Assembly (NCBI GenBank): GCA_965661625.1
Contig: CBFIEM010000014.1
Span: forward strand, 1-64,000
DNA length: 64,000 nt
Reading direction: 5' to 3'
Origin: GCA-2705995 sp965661625
GTDB taxonomy: Bacteria; Bacteroidota; Bacteroidia; Flavobacteriales_G; Salibacteraceae
A model generated the notes under the pieces. That model was given only the letters and a program-made list of their open reading frames with translations. It ran no database searches and was not told the DNA's origin. Positions 33,675-41,749 of the stretch are shown here, in pieces. A program made the translations under genes and the position numbers. How positions within the stretch are numbered: the first letter of the stretch is position 1; every line of letters begins with the position of its first letter.

Positions 33675-35041
33675 TGCGGTATTTTTATTCTTTGATCCTG
33701 TACTTCTTTCTATTCGTAATTACTGGTTGTGGTGTTCCAAAAACAGCTGTTGAACCAGTTGATACACGTCCCGATTGGGTAAAGCAGCGTCCCACAGACG
33801 TACGCTACTACATTGGAGTAGGGATTGCCAATAAGCGGTTTCATCCAAATGATTTTCAAGAAGAAGCAAAACGCAATGCTCTTGAGGATTTATCGGGTGA
33901 AATCAATGTTCAGGTTAATGCAAATTCGATGCTCTTCTCTATTGAAAAAGACGGTAAGTTCAGTGATGAGTATAAGTCATTTACGCAAGTTACTTCACTT
34001 GAAAAAGTAAAGAATTTTGAAGTTGTAGATTCTTGGCAAAATGGAGAGGAGTTCTGGATATTGTACCGCCTTTCTAAGGCACAATATGCTGCTGATAAAG
34101 AAGCTGACATCCAGAAGGCATTGCATTCCTGTAAAGGTTTTCTTGATTCGAGTCAAGAGCTTAAGGATAAAGGGCTTTTCAAGGATGCAATTATTCAGAA
34201 ACTGAGGGCAATGGAGGCCATTAAACCATACCTAGGGGAGTCGTTACAAACAACCTATAATGGTAAGGATGTTTACATGGGGAATTACGTTCGTTTGAGC
34301 ATAGAGCAATTGGCAAGTGAATTTGTCTTAATCCCTCGTCAAGAAGAGCTGAGCGTTTATTGGGGACAGTCAATAAGCCCTGATGCTATTCAGTTTAGTT
34401 TGTTACACGATAAAGATCCAGCACAAGGATTTAAGGTTCAATTCAGTTATAGTGAACGCCGACTTACACAGCGGAATGCCGTAACGAATTCAGATGGTGT
34501 TGCTGTATTTAATTTAGATAAAATTTTAAGTGAAGAAGAGAATCAATCTATTTCAGCGCGTGTTGACATGGAGGCATTGTACGAATTGGTTGGTAATGAA
34601 AAAGATGATTGGATGCGTAAGCTTCTTGCACAATTTCAGGTACCAACTGCACGGGTTAAACTTCACGTTGCCTCACCAAAAGTATACGTGGATATATCAG
34701 GAATCAATTTTAATAAGCCAGGGGTGAAAACAGGAATCGAAACAGCACTTAAAAAACGTGGATTTACAACTGTTTCTAAGAAGTCTGATGCCGATTTAAA
34801 GGTGATTGTAAATGGCAATACGAAAGCGGAGGGAATGCAGTTTGAGATGTACCATGTTCGGTTTGACGGAGAATTTGAGGTTGTGACAGCATCCAACAAA
34901 GTCCTTTATACAGAGGTGTTAGCAGGATTGAAAGGCGTTCAACTAGATGCTGAAAAGGCAAAAGATCGAGCTTATAATACGCTTGTACAGGAAGTTACAG
35001 ATATCCACATTCCGAGATTTAAGCGATCTTTACTCAAGTAA
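33674..35041 (+). CDS. LPP20 family lipoprotein
   Basis: A 455-residue lipoprotein (lipobox VITGC). Residues ~28-150 match the LPP20 pattern: RPDWVKQRP, YYIGVGIA, AKRNALEDLSGEINVQVNANS, and EEFWILYRLSK. The C-terminal half contains an Ig-like stretch and a C-terminal domain with KSDADLKVIVNG. LPP20 proteins are outer-membrane-associated lipoproteins of unclear role, often encoded near CsgG or LpoB-like genes. It is translationally coupled to the CsgG-like gene, so the two products probably act together. Confidence 0.8.
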   Translation: MRYFYSLILYFFLFVITGCGVPKTAVEPVDTRPDWVKQRPTDVRYYIGVGIANKRFHPNDFQEEAKRNALEDLSGEINVQVNANSMLFSIEKDGKFSDEYKSFTQVTSLEKVKNFEVVDSWQNGEEFWILYRLSKAQYAADKEADIQKALHSCKGFLDSSQELKDKGLFKDAIIQKLRAMEAIKPYLGESLQTTYNGKDVYMGNYVRLSIEQLASEFVLIPRQEELSVYWGQSISPDAIQFSLLHDKDPAQGFKVQFSYSERRLTQRNAVTNSDGVAVFNLDKILSEEENQSISARVDMEALYELVGNEKDDWMRKLLAQFQVPTARVKLHVASPKVYVDISGINFNKPGVKTGIETALKKRGFTTVSKKSDADLKVIVNGNTKAEGMQFEMYHVRFDGEFEVVTASNKVLYTEVLAGLKGVQLDAEKAKDRAYNTLVQEVTDIHIPRFKRSLLK

Positions 35042-36127
35042 TCAAATCCATTTTTTACGCTTGAAGTAGAACAGCATTGCTATAAAGATCAATACCATCA
35101 CGCCCAATATCACTTGATATCCATACTCATATTGTAGCTCTGGCATGTGTTGAAAATTCATACCATAGATTCCGGCTATAAAGGTTAAGGGAATGAATAT
35201 CGTTGATATAATCGTAAGCACTTGCATAACTTTATTCATACGGTTACTTACACCTGACAGGTAAAGGTCCATGACACTTCCCAATAGGTCACGGAGACCT
35301 TCTACAGACTCATTTACTTGAATTACATGTTCATAGACATCTTTAAGGTAATGTGAGGTAGATTCAGCAATAAGCTTTGTTGGATCCTTGGTCATAGCTC
35401 CAATGGCTTCACGCAGTGGAACTGTGCTCCTTCTAAATCGCATAACTTCACGCTTCAACTCCTGAATTCGTTTCCATGCATCTGTATCTGATTCGCTTAA
35501 AACCTGTTGCTCAATTAAGTCGGTTTGCTCCGTGAAGTGCTCTGCAACAGCAAAGTAGTGATCCACAATGGTATCTATGAGTCTGTACATTAAGTAATCG
35601 GCTCCTTGTTTACGAAGTAAGCTCTGTGGATTTTCTATACGTTTTCTGAGGTCGCCGAATACATCTCCTGGCCTTTCTTGAAATGAGATGATTGTATTCT
35701 CAGTGAGTACCAAGGATACTTGCTCGCTCTGCATTAAACCATCATCAGCATGAACGCTTAACATTTTAAGGGTAATAAAAATGCATTTGTCGAATGCTTG
35801 AAAATTAGGTCTGTGCTTTGAGTTTAAAATGTCTTCTTGAAGTAAAGGATGAATGTTAAAGTGTGAACCTATTGCTTGCACAATTGCAGGATTATGTATT
35901 CCATCAACGTCAATCCATTGAACTACTCCTTCGCGAAGCCCATCAAAGCATTGTTGAATCGTGTCACATTCAAGTTGCTCAATATGTTCATGATCAAAAC
36001 GAGTTCTGGAAATGTGCACATCATTTGATCGATCAGACCCTATATAAACCAAGGCTCCTGGTGGAAGTCCAGTTTTGGAAGAAACTTGATTTTGAAAATC
36101 ACTTGTTCTTTGATGAAAATTGCTCAT
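35042..36127 (-). CDS. corA: CorA-type magnesium/cobalt channel
   Basis: A 361-residue inner-membrane channel for divalent cations. It has a large cytoplasmic domain (SDTDAWKRIQELKREVMRFRR helices) and two C-terminal helices, the first ending in the selectivity motif GMN at residues 322-324 (YGMNFQHMP). The short basic tail KRKKWI is typical. The frame is open to 36193, but ATG 36127 gives the expected N-terminus and leaves a 29-nt overlap with the upstream mscS-type gene. Confidence 0.94.
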   Translation of the reverse strand: MSNFHQRTSDFQNQVSSKTGLPPGALVYIGSDRSNDVHISRTRFDHEHIEQLECDTIQQCFDGLREGVVQWIDVDGIHNPAIVQAIGSHFNIHPLLQEDILNSKHRPNFQAFDKCIFITLKMLSVHADDGLMQSEQVSLVLTENTIISFQERPGDVFGDLRKRIENPQSLLRKQGADYLMYRLIDTIVDHYFAVAEHFTEQTDLIEQQVLSESDTDAWKRIQELKREVMRFRRSTVPLREAIGAMTKDPTKLIAESTSHYLKDVYEHVIQVNESVEGLRDLLGSVMDLYLSGVSNRMNKVMQVLTIISTIFIPLTFIAGIYGMNFQHMPELQYEYGYQVILGVMVLIFIAMLFYFKRKKWI

Positions 36128-36995
36128 GTTTTTTATCGTCTTTGAATACAATCGTTCGATAAGGGAAAGGGATTTCAATACCCGCCTCATCAAAGCGCTT
36201 TTTTAGCTCTTTATTGATATCGCTATGCATTTGGTAAGCCTCAACCGGGTTTTCAGTCCAAACATAAGCCCTTAAATTAACGCTATATTCTCCAAAGCTT
36301 AGTAACCTAACCATGAGCTCTTCTTTTCCTGCGGATATTTCTTCAGGTGTTCTTACATCCATTTGTAAAGGGTGATTCTTGCAAATTTCCTTGAGTATGC
36401 GAATGGCATCATCAACATTGCTATCATAGCTAATGCCGATTTCAATCCATTTACAGACTTTTTCATCTTCAATATTGTCGTTAACAATTGTTTCGGAGCT
36501 AATCACGGAGTTGGGGATGACTATTCGTTTATTCTCAAAGTTGGTAATTACTGTATGTCGAAGTGTGATGTCCTCTACAATACCATACGGTTGAGCTCCA
36601 ACCTTGATCATGTCACCCACGCGAAATGGCTTAAAAATCACAATAAAAATCCCTCCAATAATGTTAGAAAATGCAGCTTGAGCGGCAAACCCGAGAATAG
36701 CGACAAAGATGCCAGCCCCAGCAAAAACGGTCAAGGCTATTGACTTTAACTTGGGAACAAAGGATACAATGAATGTTAGGGTTAAAACAAGAACAATAAA
36801 CGATATGGCATTTTTAAGAAATTTGTAGCGTGTTGGGTCAACGTTTAATCGTTTTGAAGAAGCATTAAAACTCTTGTCCAAAACCCAGCGAAATAATCGG
36901 GTAAAAAGAGCTGCAGCTATCAGCGCACTTCCCAGCACTGTTAAAGTCTGAGTAGGCTCATCTAATGACTGGATATACTTCAATAGCGTTTTCAT
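36099..36995 (-). CDS. Small-conductance mechanosensitive channel, MscS family
   Basis: A 298-residue inner-membrane protein with three hydrophobic segments near residues 15-35, 60-80 and 90-115. The third has the Gly/Ala-rich MscS pore pattern (VFAGAGIFVAILGFAAQAAFSNIIGG), followed by the beta domain (FRVGDMIKVGAQPYGIVEDITLRHT). It opens under membrane tension to release solutes during osmotic downshock. ATG 36995 follows a TACATTTG element by 5 nt; the frame's first start at 37013 lies upstream of that promoter. It is co-transcribed with corA. Confidence 0.93.
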   Translation of the reverse strand: MKTLLKYIQSLDEPTQTLTVLGSALIAAALFTRLFRWVLDKSFNASSKRLNVDPTRYKFLKNAISFIVLVLTLTFIVSFVPKLKSIALTVFAGAGIFVAILGFAAQAAFSNIIGGIFIVIFKPFRVGDMIKVGAQPYGIVEDITLRHTVITNFENKRIVIPNSVISSETIVNDNIEDEKVCKWIEIGISYDSNVDDAIRILKEICKNHPLQMDVRTPEEISAGKEELMVRLLSFGEYSVNLRAYVWTENPVEAYQMHSDINKELKKRFDEAGIEIPFPYRTIVFKDDKKHEQFSSKNK

Positions 36996-37000
36996 AATAC

Positions 37001-37008
37001 CAAATGTA
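37001..37008 (-). promoter_or_regulatory. -7 promoter element of the mscS-corA operon
   Basis: TACATTTG on the minus strand, an exact TAnnTTTG match, ending 5 nt before ATG 36995. Confidence 0.65.
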
Positions 37009-37113
37009 ACCAAGTGTTGGAATAGGGTGATGGTTGTACATTATTAATTCGTTTTCTCACTGATGTTTTCTTAGACTGTACACGAATTAAGCAGCGAAAC
37101 CGTTTATACTGAC

Positions 37114-37695
37114 ATGAAACGGTGCCTTCTTTTGATAATTCTGATCTCCAATATTAACGTGTCAGTTGGTCAAGAATTGAATTTATATTTTTCTCAAGGT
37201 CAATTGCAGGAAGCAAACACCGCCGAGGAGACTCTCTTTTTAAGTGATTCTGAAAAGGAAGTACTTATGTGCGTTAATCTCGCGCGGTTATTTCCAAAAT
37301 CCTTTGCTAAGGTTTTGTTGGCACATATGCGCAACACAAGATCAACCCGTTACACAAATTCACTGTTTAAATCACTTCAATCACAGACAAGTAAGCCAGC
37401 TATTTATCCTGATGAGGCACTTACAAAAACCGCGCGCTGTTGGGCACTTGAATCAGGTAGGAAGGGGATAACGGGTCACAACAGGTACCGATGCCAACCA
37501 GACTATTATGCAGAATGCTGTGGCTATTTGTGGCAGTCGGATGGAATGAGTCATGTACTAAACCTACTAATAGATGAGGGTGTTCCTAGTTTAGGTCATC
37601 GAAAAATCTTGTTAGATGAGGATTACCACAAAGCTGGAATTGCCATGGAGCAGCATAAAAAATACGGTAAAGTATTGGTTGTCGACTTAAAGTAA
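37114..37695 (+). CDS. Secreted CAP-domain (SCP/PR-1-like) protein
   Basis: A 193-residue protein with signal peptide ending VSVGQ and one CAP domain: CVNLARLFPKSFA, a region with the first conserved His (ITGHNRYRC), and the late motif SLGHRKILLDEDYHKAGIAM. Five Cys in the mature part could form disulfides. CAP proteins bind lipids or act as extracellular effectors, and a specific role cannot be read here. A 6-bp hairpin (37701-37718) without a T tract lies just after the stop. Confidence 0.85.
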   Translation: MKRCLLLIILISNINVSVGQELNLYFSQGQLQEANTAEETLFLSDSEKEVLMCVNLARLFPKSFAKVLLAHMRNTRSTRYTNSLFKSLQSQTSKPAIYPDEALTKTARCWALESGRKGITGHNRYRCQPDYYAECCGYLWQSDGMSHVLNLLIDEGVPSLGHRKILLDEDYHKAGIAMEQHKKYGKVLVVDLK

Positions 37696-37872
37696 TTTAA
37701 GTAAATCCGCTTATTTACAAGCACTTTAGGGTTACATGCCTTTTTCGCTTTCCAACAGTTTTGATTTTTTTAAACGTATATAACCGTCTATTCTTCGGCC
37801 CGTCTTTGGCTTTTTAGAATTAATCCATTTAACTTCATGAAAAGCGATTCCAATGCCGGCTTGGAGTTGCGG
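37696..37872. other. Region between the CAP gene and cassette A
   Basis: No supported gene. A minus-strand frame of 62 codons at 37732-37920 encodes a basic peptide (for example FHEVKWINSKK) and may be a decayed gene fragment. It has no promoter or start context and runs into the conserved leader of cassette A. Confidence 0.3.
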
Positions 37873-37992
37873 AGGCGATCCCCGAAAAGCCTTTGTTGAC
37901 AGAGTAGGGAACACTAACACTTACATATTATGAAAAAGTTAATCATTGGACTAACAGCACTTATGTGCTTTAGTTTTTATGCGGAAAATGTT
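37873..37992 (+). repeat. Cassette leader and signal-peptide repeat, copy A
   Basis: A 120-bp block, four mismatches from copy B at 39704-39823. It covers 57 nt of leader plus the signal-peptide coding start of the first cassette gene. A small stem AGGC/GCCT opens the leader (37873-37892). Sequence similarity drops sharply just after the signal peptide. Confidence 0.9.
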
Positions 37993-38400
37993 CAAGGTCG
38001 CATAATTGTTAATGCCATTAAATCTGGAGGTTTTTTGGGACTGTATAATTACGTTCGGCAAGATCTTCTAGATAAACAAGGAGGGACGTTTTATTATGAT
38101 TTGTTCTGCATCAACCCTGGCTGGACTAGATGCCGAATGGTCCGAGGAAGTCTTAATCAGGAAAATCAAGACCTCTTTGACATTGCACTTCCCCATGTAG
38201 AAGCCCTTCATTCTGAAATTGATGGGGATGTAAGGAACGGGGTCCTTGTTGGGTCTAAATCAATCAAAGTAATTTACAATGAACCGAACTCTAGCGTTAA
38301 AAAATGGATTACGGTGAATATAGACTATGAAGCACTGGATGAAAACTTCAACGATGGCAATCTTACAATAACCATCGATGAACTACCCTTTACACTTTAA
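37930..38400 (+). CDS. Secreted protein of duplicated cassette, gene 1 copy A (unknown family)
   Basis: A 156-residue protein with signal peptide MKKLIIGLTALMCFSFYAEN, identical to that of copy B for its first 21 residues. The mature domain shares with copy B a two-Cys motif (C, 3 residues, PG, 3 residues, C), the pattern VGSKSIKVIYN versus IGTKSLKIIRN, and the end LDxNFNDG...TITIDExPxTL. I recognise no known family. It is followed after 48 nt by the propeller-like gene 2, with a hairpin in the gap. Confidence 0.75.
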   Translation: MKKLIIGLTALMCFSFYAENVQGRIIVNAIKSGGFLGLYNYVRQDLLDKQGGTFYYDLFCINPGWTRCRMVRGSLNQENQDLFDIALPHVEALHSEIDGDVRNGVLVGSKSIKVIYNEPNSSVKKWITVNIDYEALDENFNDGNLTITIDELPFTL

Positions 38401-38409
38401 TCAAAAATG

Positions 38410-38436
38410 CAGGGGGGGTAAGCCCCTCTGTATTTT
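38410..38436 (+). terminator. Hairpin between cassette A genes (attenuator-like)
   Basis: CAGGGGGG, loop GTAAG, CCCCTCTG (eight pairs including one G-T), followed by TATTTT. It sits 9 nt after the stop of gene 1 and 18 nt before gene 2, so it may cut part of the transcript and lower gene 2 expression. Confidence 0.5.
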
Positions 38437-38448
38437 AAAACCAACAAG

Positions 38449-39621
38449 ATGAGACAATATGTGATTTTCTTATTTGCTTTGGCATGGTTCCCAATATCTG
38501 CCCTTTCTCAGGGCAATCGGGATTTCACCTTCGATGATCTTATTAAACTAGACTTGGATATAAGTTATGGATCTTTTAATCGAACCTTCCTTATTGATCA
38601 AAACACCAATATCCTGGGCATATTGTTGGCAAAAGAATTGGTTGATAATCACGATGAGCATGTATTTCTAACCTATGACCCAAGGAGAAAAGAATTAAAA
38701 AAACACATATTAGATAATCCGAAGGTTAAGGTTCACAGAAGTATTTTCCCCACAAAAATTGATTTTAATGACCAATGGTTGTTGATTAATTACCCATCAG
38801 GACAACTAATCTATAAGAAAGTCAATGAAAAATGGAAATTCTATAAATCATATGAAGTAGAAAGTATAAGTAATGATGCATTTTTAAATAACGACAGTCT
38901 TTACTTATGTCGTTTTGGTTCATATTCTGCTCTACCTCAAAAAGATCAGAGTGTCATTTATAAAATTAATCTAGCAACGAATCAAATCGACACCCAATAT
39001 ATTAAAATACCCGGTATCACCGGATTTCAGCTAGCTGGAACAAATCACTTTCACGCTAAGAACCAGAAGAATTTGATATTTTACCCTGCATCCGCTGAAT
39101 TTTTCAACCTTAAGATGGAGTCAGTTCCAGTTCCTGTTTTAGATACTTGGAGCGCTGCTCCTGAGCGTACATTGTATGCGTTACAGAATCCTCAGGCAGG
39201 TGAAATACCAATTGAAACTTATAGTGAAATGCTTAAAAAATGGAATAGGATATCAAGGTTGACATTTTTAACTGATGAAAAGTTCTATTTGTTATACCAT
39301 AGCCCTCTTGGTGATGACACTAAGTTTATGCTTCAACCATATTCATGGATAAAAACCAAAATCAAAAAACTAGGTAGTCCGGTAAGTTTATGGAAGTTTC
39401 AAGACCTAGATTCAGATCTTGTATTAGACCAATCTAACTTTGTTCCATTAATTACTGTGAAAAACCATAAATGGATATTTGCAGAGGATTTTCTTTTTGT
39501 ACTTGGTGAAGAGGAGGACTATAAGTTAGGACACGTTAGTAAATCGGATATTCGAACGGAGTTCCCCACTACAAAACGCATTCTAAGACTTCACGTATTT
39601 CGTCATGAGCTGTTCAATTGA
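38449..39621 (+). CDS. Secreted propeller-like protein of duplicated cassette, gene 2 copy A
   Basis: A 390-residue protein with signal peptide ending SALSQ. The mature region is a series of beta-hairpin-like units with WD/kelch-like spacing (WLLINYPSGQLIYKKVNEKWKFYKSYE, SVIYKINLATNQIDTQYI), suggesting a beta-propeller, and it ends with FVLGEEEDY and ILRLHVFRHEL. The end aligns with copy B (YVLAEEPNI, VLRLHVFKHEF). No family is recognised. It pairs with gene 1 upstream and is probably exported to the periplasm or cell surface. Confidence 0.7.
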   Translation: MRQYVIFLFALAWFPISALSQGNRDFTFDDLIKLDLDISYGSFNRTFLIDQNTNILGILLAKELVDNHDEHVFLTYDPRRKELKKHILDNPKVKVHRSIFPTKIDFNDQWLLINYPSGQLIYKKVNEKWKFYKSYEVESISNDAFLNNDSLYLCRFGSYSALPQKDQSVIYKINLATNQIDTQYIKIPGITGFQLAGTNHFHAKNQKNLIFYPASAEFFNLKMESVPVPVLDTWSAAPERTLYALQNPQAGEIPIETYSEMLKKWNRISRLTFLTDEKFYLLYHSPLGDDTKFMLQPYSWIKTKIKKLGSPVSLWKFQDLDSDLVLDQSNFVPLITVKNHKWIFAEDFLFVLGEEEDYKLGHVSKSDIRTEFPTTKRILRLHVFRHELFN

Positions 39622-39703
39622 ATAAAAAGCAATAAGCATTTTAATCTTGAGCGTAATTAGTATTTCCTAAATGGAATAAATATAGGCTTTAGAACATATT
39701 ACA

Positions 39704-39823
39704 AGGCGATCCCCGAAAAGCCTTTCTTAACAGAGTAGGGAACACTAACACTTACATATTATGAAAAAGTTAATTATTGGATTAACAGCACTTATGTGCT
39801 TTAGTTTTTATGCGGAAAATGTT
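39704..39823 (+). repeat. Cassette leader and signal-peptide repeat, copy B
   Basis: Second copy of the 120-bp block, offset 1831 bp from copy A and matching 116 of 120 positions by eye. The flanking DNA upstream is unrelated, so the duplication boundary lies at about 39704. Confidence 0.9.
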
Positions 39824-40246
39824 GAGGCAAAGAGGTATGTTCAATATAGCATGCATGGTGGTTTTTTTGGCCTTTATAGAGACATTGATCAATCCTTTTT
39901 AGGTAGAGTTGAAGGAACCCTCGATACGATGTGGCAGGTCAACTGCGAGAGTCCAGGTACCAAATCATGTAAACTAAGAGGTCCTGGAGGGCAAAGTGGA
40001 AATCCGTTTGAAGATCCACTTATGGAGTTTGCAAAAAAACACATTAGTCAATTAGAAGATGACATTCAAGAACTTGTGAATCTCGGAACGTGGATAGGTA
40101 CGAAGTCACTGAAAATAATCCGTAATAACCCTGAAACAAGTGAAACCACTTGGGTCATTATTAACGCGGAATGGACCGCCTTGGATAAAAACTTTAATGA
40201 TGGAACCATGTTAATCACGATTGATGAAATTCCTTACACACTTTAA
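39761..40246 (+). CDS. Secreted protein of duplicated cassette, gene 1 copy B (unknown family)
   Basis: A 161-residue paralog of the 37930-38400 product. The signal peptide is the same, while the mature part has diverged to well under half identity, with shared Cys pair (CESPGTKSC), GTKSLKII and LDKNFNDG. Such a split, with conserved export and regulation but a diverged mature region, suggests change of target or selection for variation. It is followed by gene 2 copy B, whose start lies inside its 3' end. Confidence 0.75.
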   Translation: MKKLIIGLTALMCFSFYAENVEAKRYVQYSMHGGFFGLYRDIDQSFLGRVEGTLDTMWQVNCESPGTKSCKLRGPGGQSGNPFEDPLMEFAKKHISQLEDDIQELVNLGTWIGTKSLKIIRNNPETSETTWVIINAEWTALDKNFNDGTMLITIDEIPYTL

Positions 40247-41456
40247 AAATCTTACAGAAGCACTTTTAGGTGCTTCTGTACTTTTTGTAACGTTTACAAT
40301 TCTGATATTGTCGGTTGAATTAGTTGCTCAACCGCAAGCAGAACAAAACTTCGAGTATCAATACTCCATGAATTACCAGGGTAAATCAGAATTTGGAGCG
40401 TTGTATAGTGCCTTTCAAATGGCAGCCCATGAGGAAGAACTAATCCTTGTTCAGAAGGACTTATCATACAAGAAAAAAGAATTAACGATTGAGGGGATCA
40501 TTTTTGATGTACATGGCAGAGCAACTAAAGACTTTAAAGTCCATGTTCCAGCAAACGGAACATTCAAATCTGCATATGTAAAGAAAATTGATTGCGACAA
40601 CCAATTTTTAGTCTTAAACGTGCTGGAAGCAATATTGGTACTAAAAAAGAATAGTATCGGTGAATTTCAATTTCACAATAAGGTTGATATTAGAAGTATT
40701 CGCTCTGATATATCAGTATGTCAAGGAAAGCTTTACTTAATACGAAATGGTTTTTTAGACAAGTCGATTGAAGATACATCTAGAATGGAATACAACATTG
40801 ACCTAGAAACTGGTGAAATTGATTCATTGCCATATTCGAATACAAAAGATGTGTACTCAAATATTTTAAACTTTAAAGAATCCGATGTCGGTAGTGATTT
40901 TTGTGTTCGTGTTTCACCAATTGACTACGACATTCAGATTAGAAGAAAGGAAAGTAAGTTGCATGCTAATGGAGCAACAGATAAATGGATTGAGCTCGAT
41001 CCAAAATGGGTTAATCTGCACAAAATAAATAGGGATTTCAGTATCATGTCGGAATTAAGAATGGATTTCTATCCAAAAATATCCGTGATCGAAAATATTC
41101 GAGTTTTGAACCAAAAGGAATTCATTGTTGAATATTCAACACCTAATGATTCGGGCTATAAGGACATCTTCATAGACTTATGGGAAGTTAAAAGAGACTC
41201 TTGTATAAAAGTAAAAGAAAAGATTAATCTGGCTAATTGGAACCATATTAGTCGCACTGAGCCCTTCACAATAGATAGTGCAGTTCCTTTAATCGGTTTG
41301 ATTGGACGGTTCCATTTTATTACTAAAGATTACTTGTATGTTTTAGCTGAAGAACCTAATATCCCATACCTAGAAAGTTCGATTCAGGAATTAACCAACA
41401 GGTTTCCGAATGAGGAACGGGTACTGCGACTGCATGTATTTAAGCACGAATTCTAA
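40224..41456 (+). CDS. Secreted propeller-like protein of duplicated cassette, gene 2 copy B
   Basis: About 410 residues, paralogous to the 38449-39621 product (shared end pattern YVLAEEP, FPNEERVLRLHVFKHEF). A hydrophobic export segment (VLFVTFTILILSVELVAQ) precedes the mature part. The only ATG is at 40224, inside gene 1 (23-nt overlap), so the N-terminus is longer than in copy A and is encoded across an 11-bp hairpin. A TTG precedes it at 40221. The native start may have been lost or be non-standard, so the start is uncertain. Function unknown. Confidence 0.65.
   Translation: MKFLTHFKNLTEALLGASVLFVTFTILILSVELVAQPQAEQNFEYQYSMNYQGKSEFGALYSAFQMAAHEEELILVQKDLSYKKKELTIEGIIFDVHGRATKDFKVHVPANGTFKSAYVKKIDCDNQFLVLNVLEAILVLKKNSIGEFQFHNKVDIRSIRSDISVCQGKLYLIRNGFLDKSIEDTSRMEYNIDLETGEIDSLPYSNTKDVYSNILNFKESDVGSDFCVRVSPIDYDIQIRRKESKLHANGATDKWIELDPKWVNLHKINRDFSIMSELRMDFYPKISVIENIRVLNQKEFIVEYSTPNDSGYKDIFIDLWEVKRDSCIKVKEKINLANWNHISRTEPFTIDSAVPLIGLIGRFHFITKDYLYVLAEEPNIPYLESSIQELTNRFPNEERVLRLHVFKHEF
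40253..40286 (+). terminator. Hairpin inside the start region of cassette B gene 2
   Basis: A perfect 11-bp stem (TACAGAAGCAC / GTGCTTCTGTA, loop TTTTAG) followed by CTTTTT, the form of an intrinsic terminator. It lies 6 nt after the stop of gene 1, equivalent to the copy A hairpin, yet within the reading frame of gene 2. It is a likely attenuator. Confidence 0.65.
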
Positions 41457-41749
41457 GGCGGGTATCTAAAGCAGTTATGCATGATGATTAGGATTGAGGG
41501 CTTTAACTAGCCTGCAACGTTTGAATGCGATGATGCTTCATTCCCTCTAATTTTTTCCATCCGAACGAATAATACCAAAAGGACTTACACTTTTACTTAC
41601 GACCTGTTTTCTTCTTTTTCATAGTGCCAGGCTGCTATTACTGAAGAGTATTGGCCTTTTAGGGAAGTATCCAACTTGTAATTGTGTTAATACTTTGTTA
41701 ATACAGCAAACCGAGACCTTCTATGTTGATTCTAAAACGACTTATACAC
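41457..41749. other. Intergenic region before the Asp-box protein
   Basis: About 290 nt without a supported gene. GTTAATAC occurs twice in direct orientation (41686-41693 and 41697-41704), an 11-bp step that could be a regulator site or part of the promoter for the gene at 41750. Confidence 0.3.

Noticed and set aside
37701..37718. Terminator after the CAP-domain gene
   Set aside because: The GTAAAT/ATTTAC stem is only six AT-rich pairs and has no T tract.
37873..39823. Repeats read as a CRISPR array or insertion-sequence ends
   Set aside because: Only two long direct copies 1.8 kb apart, with no inverted termini, transposase or spacer pattern; they are paralogous gene starts.
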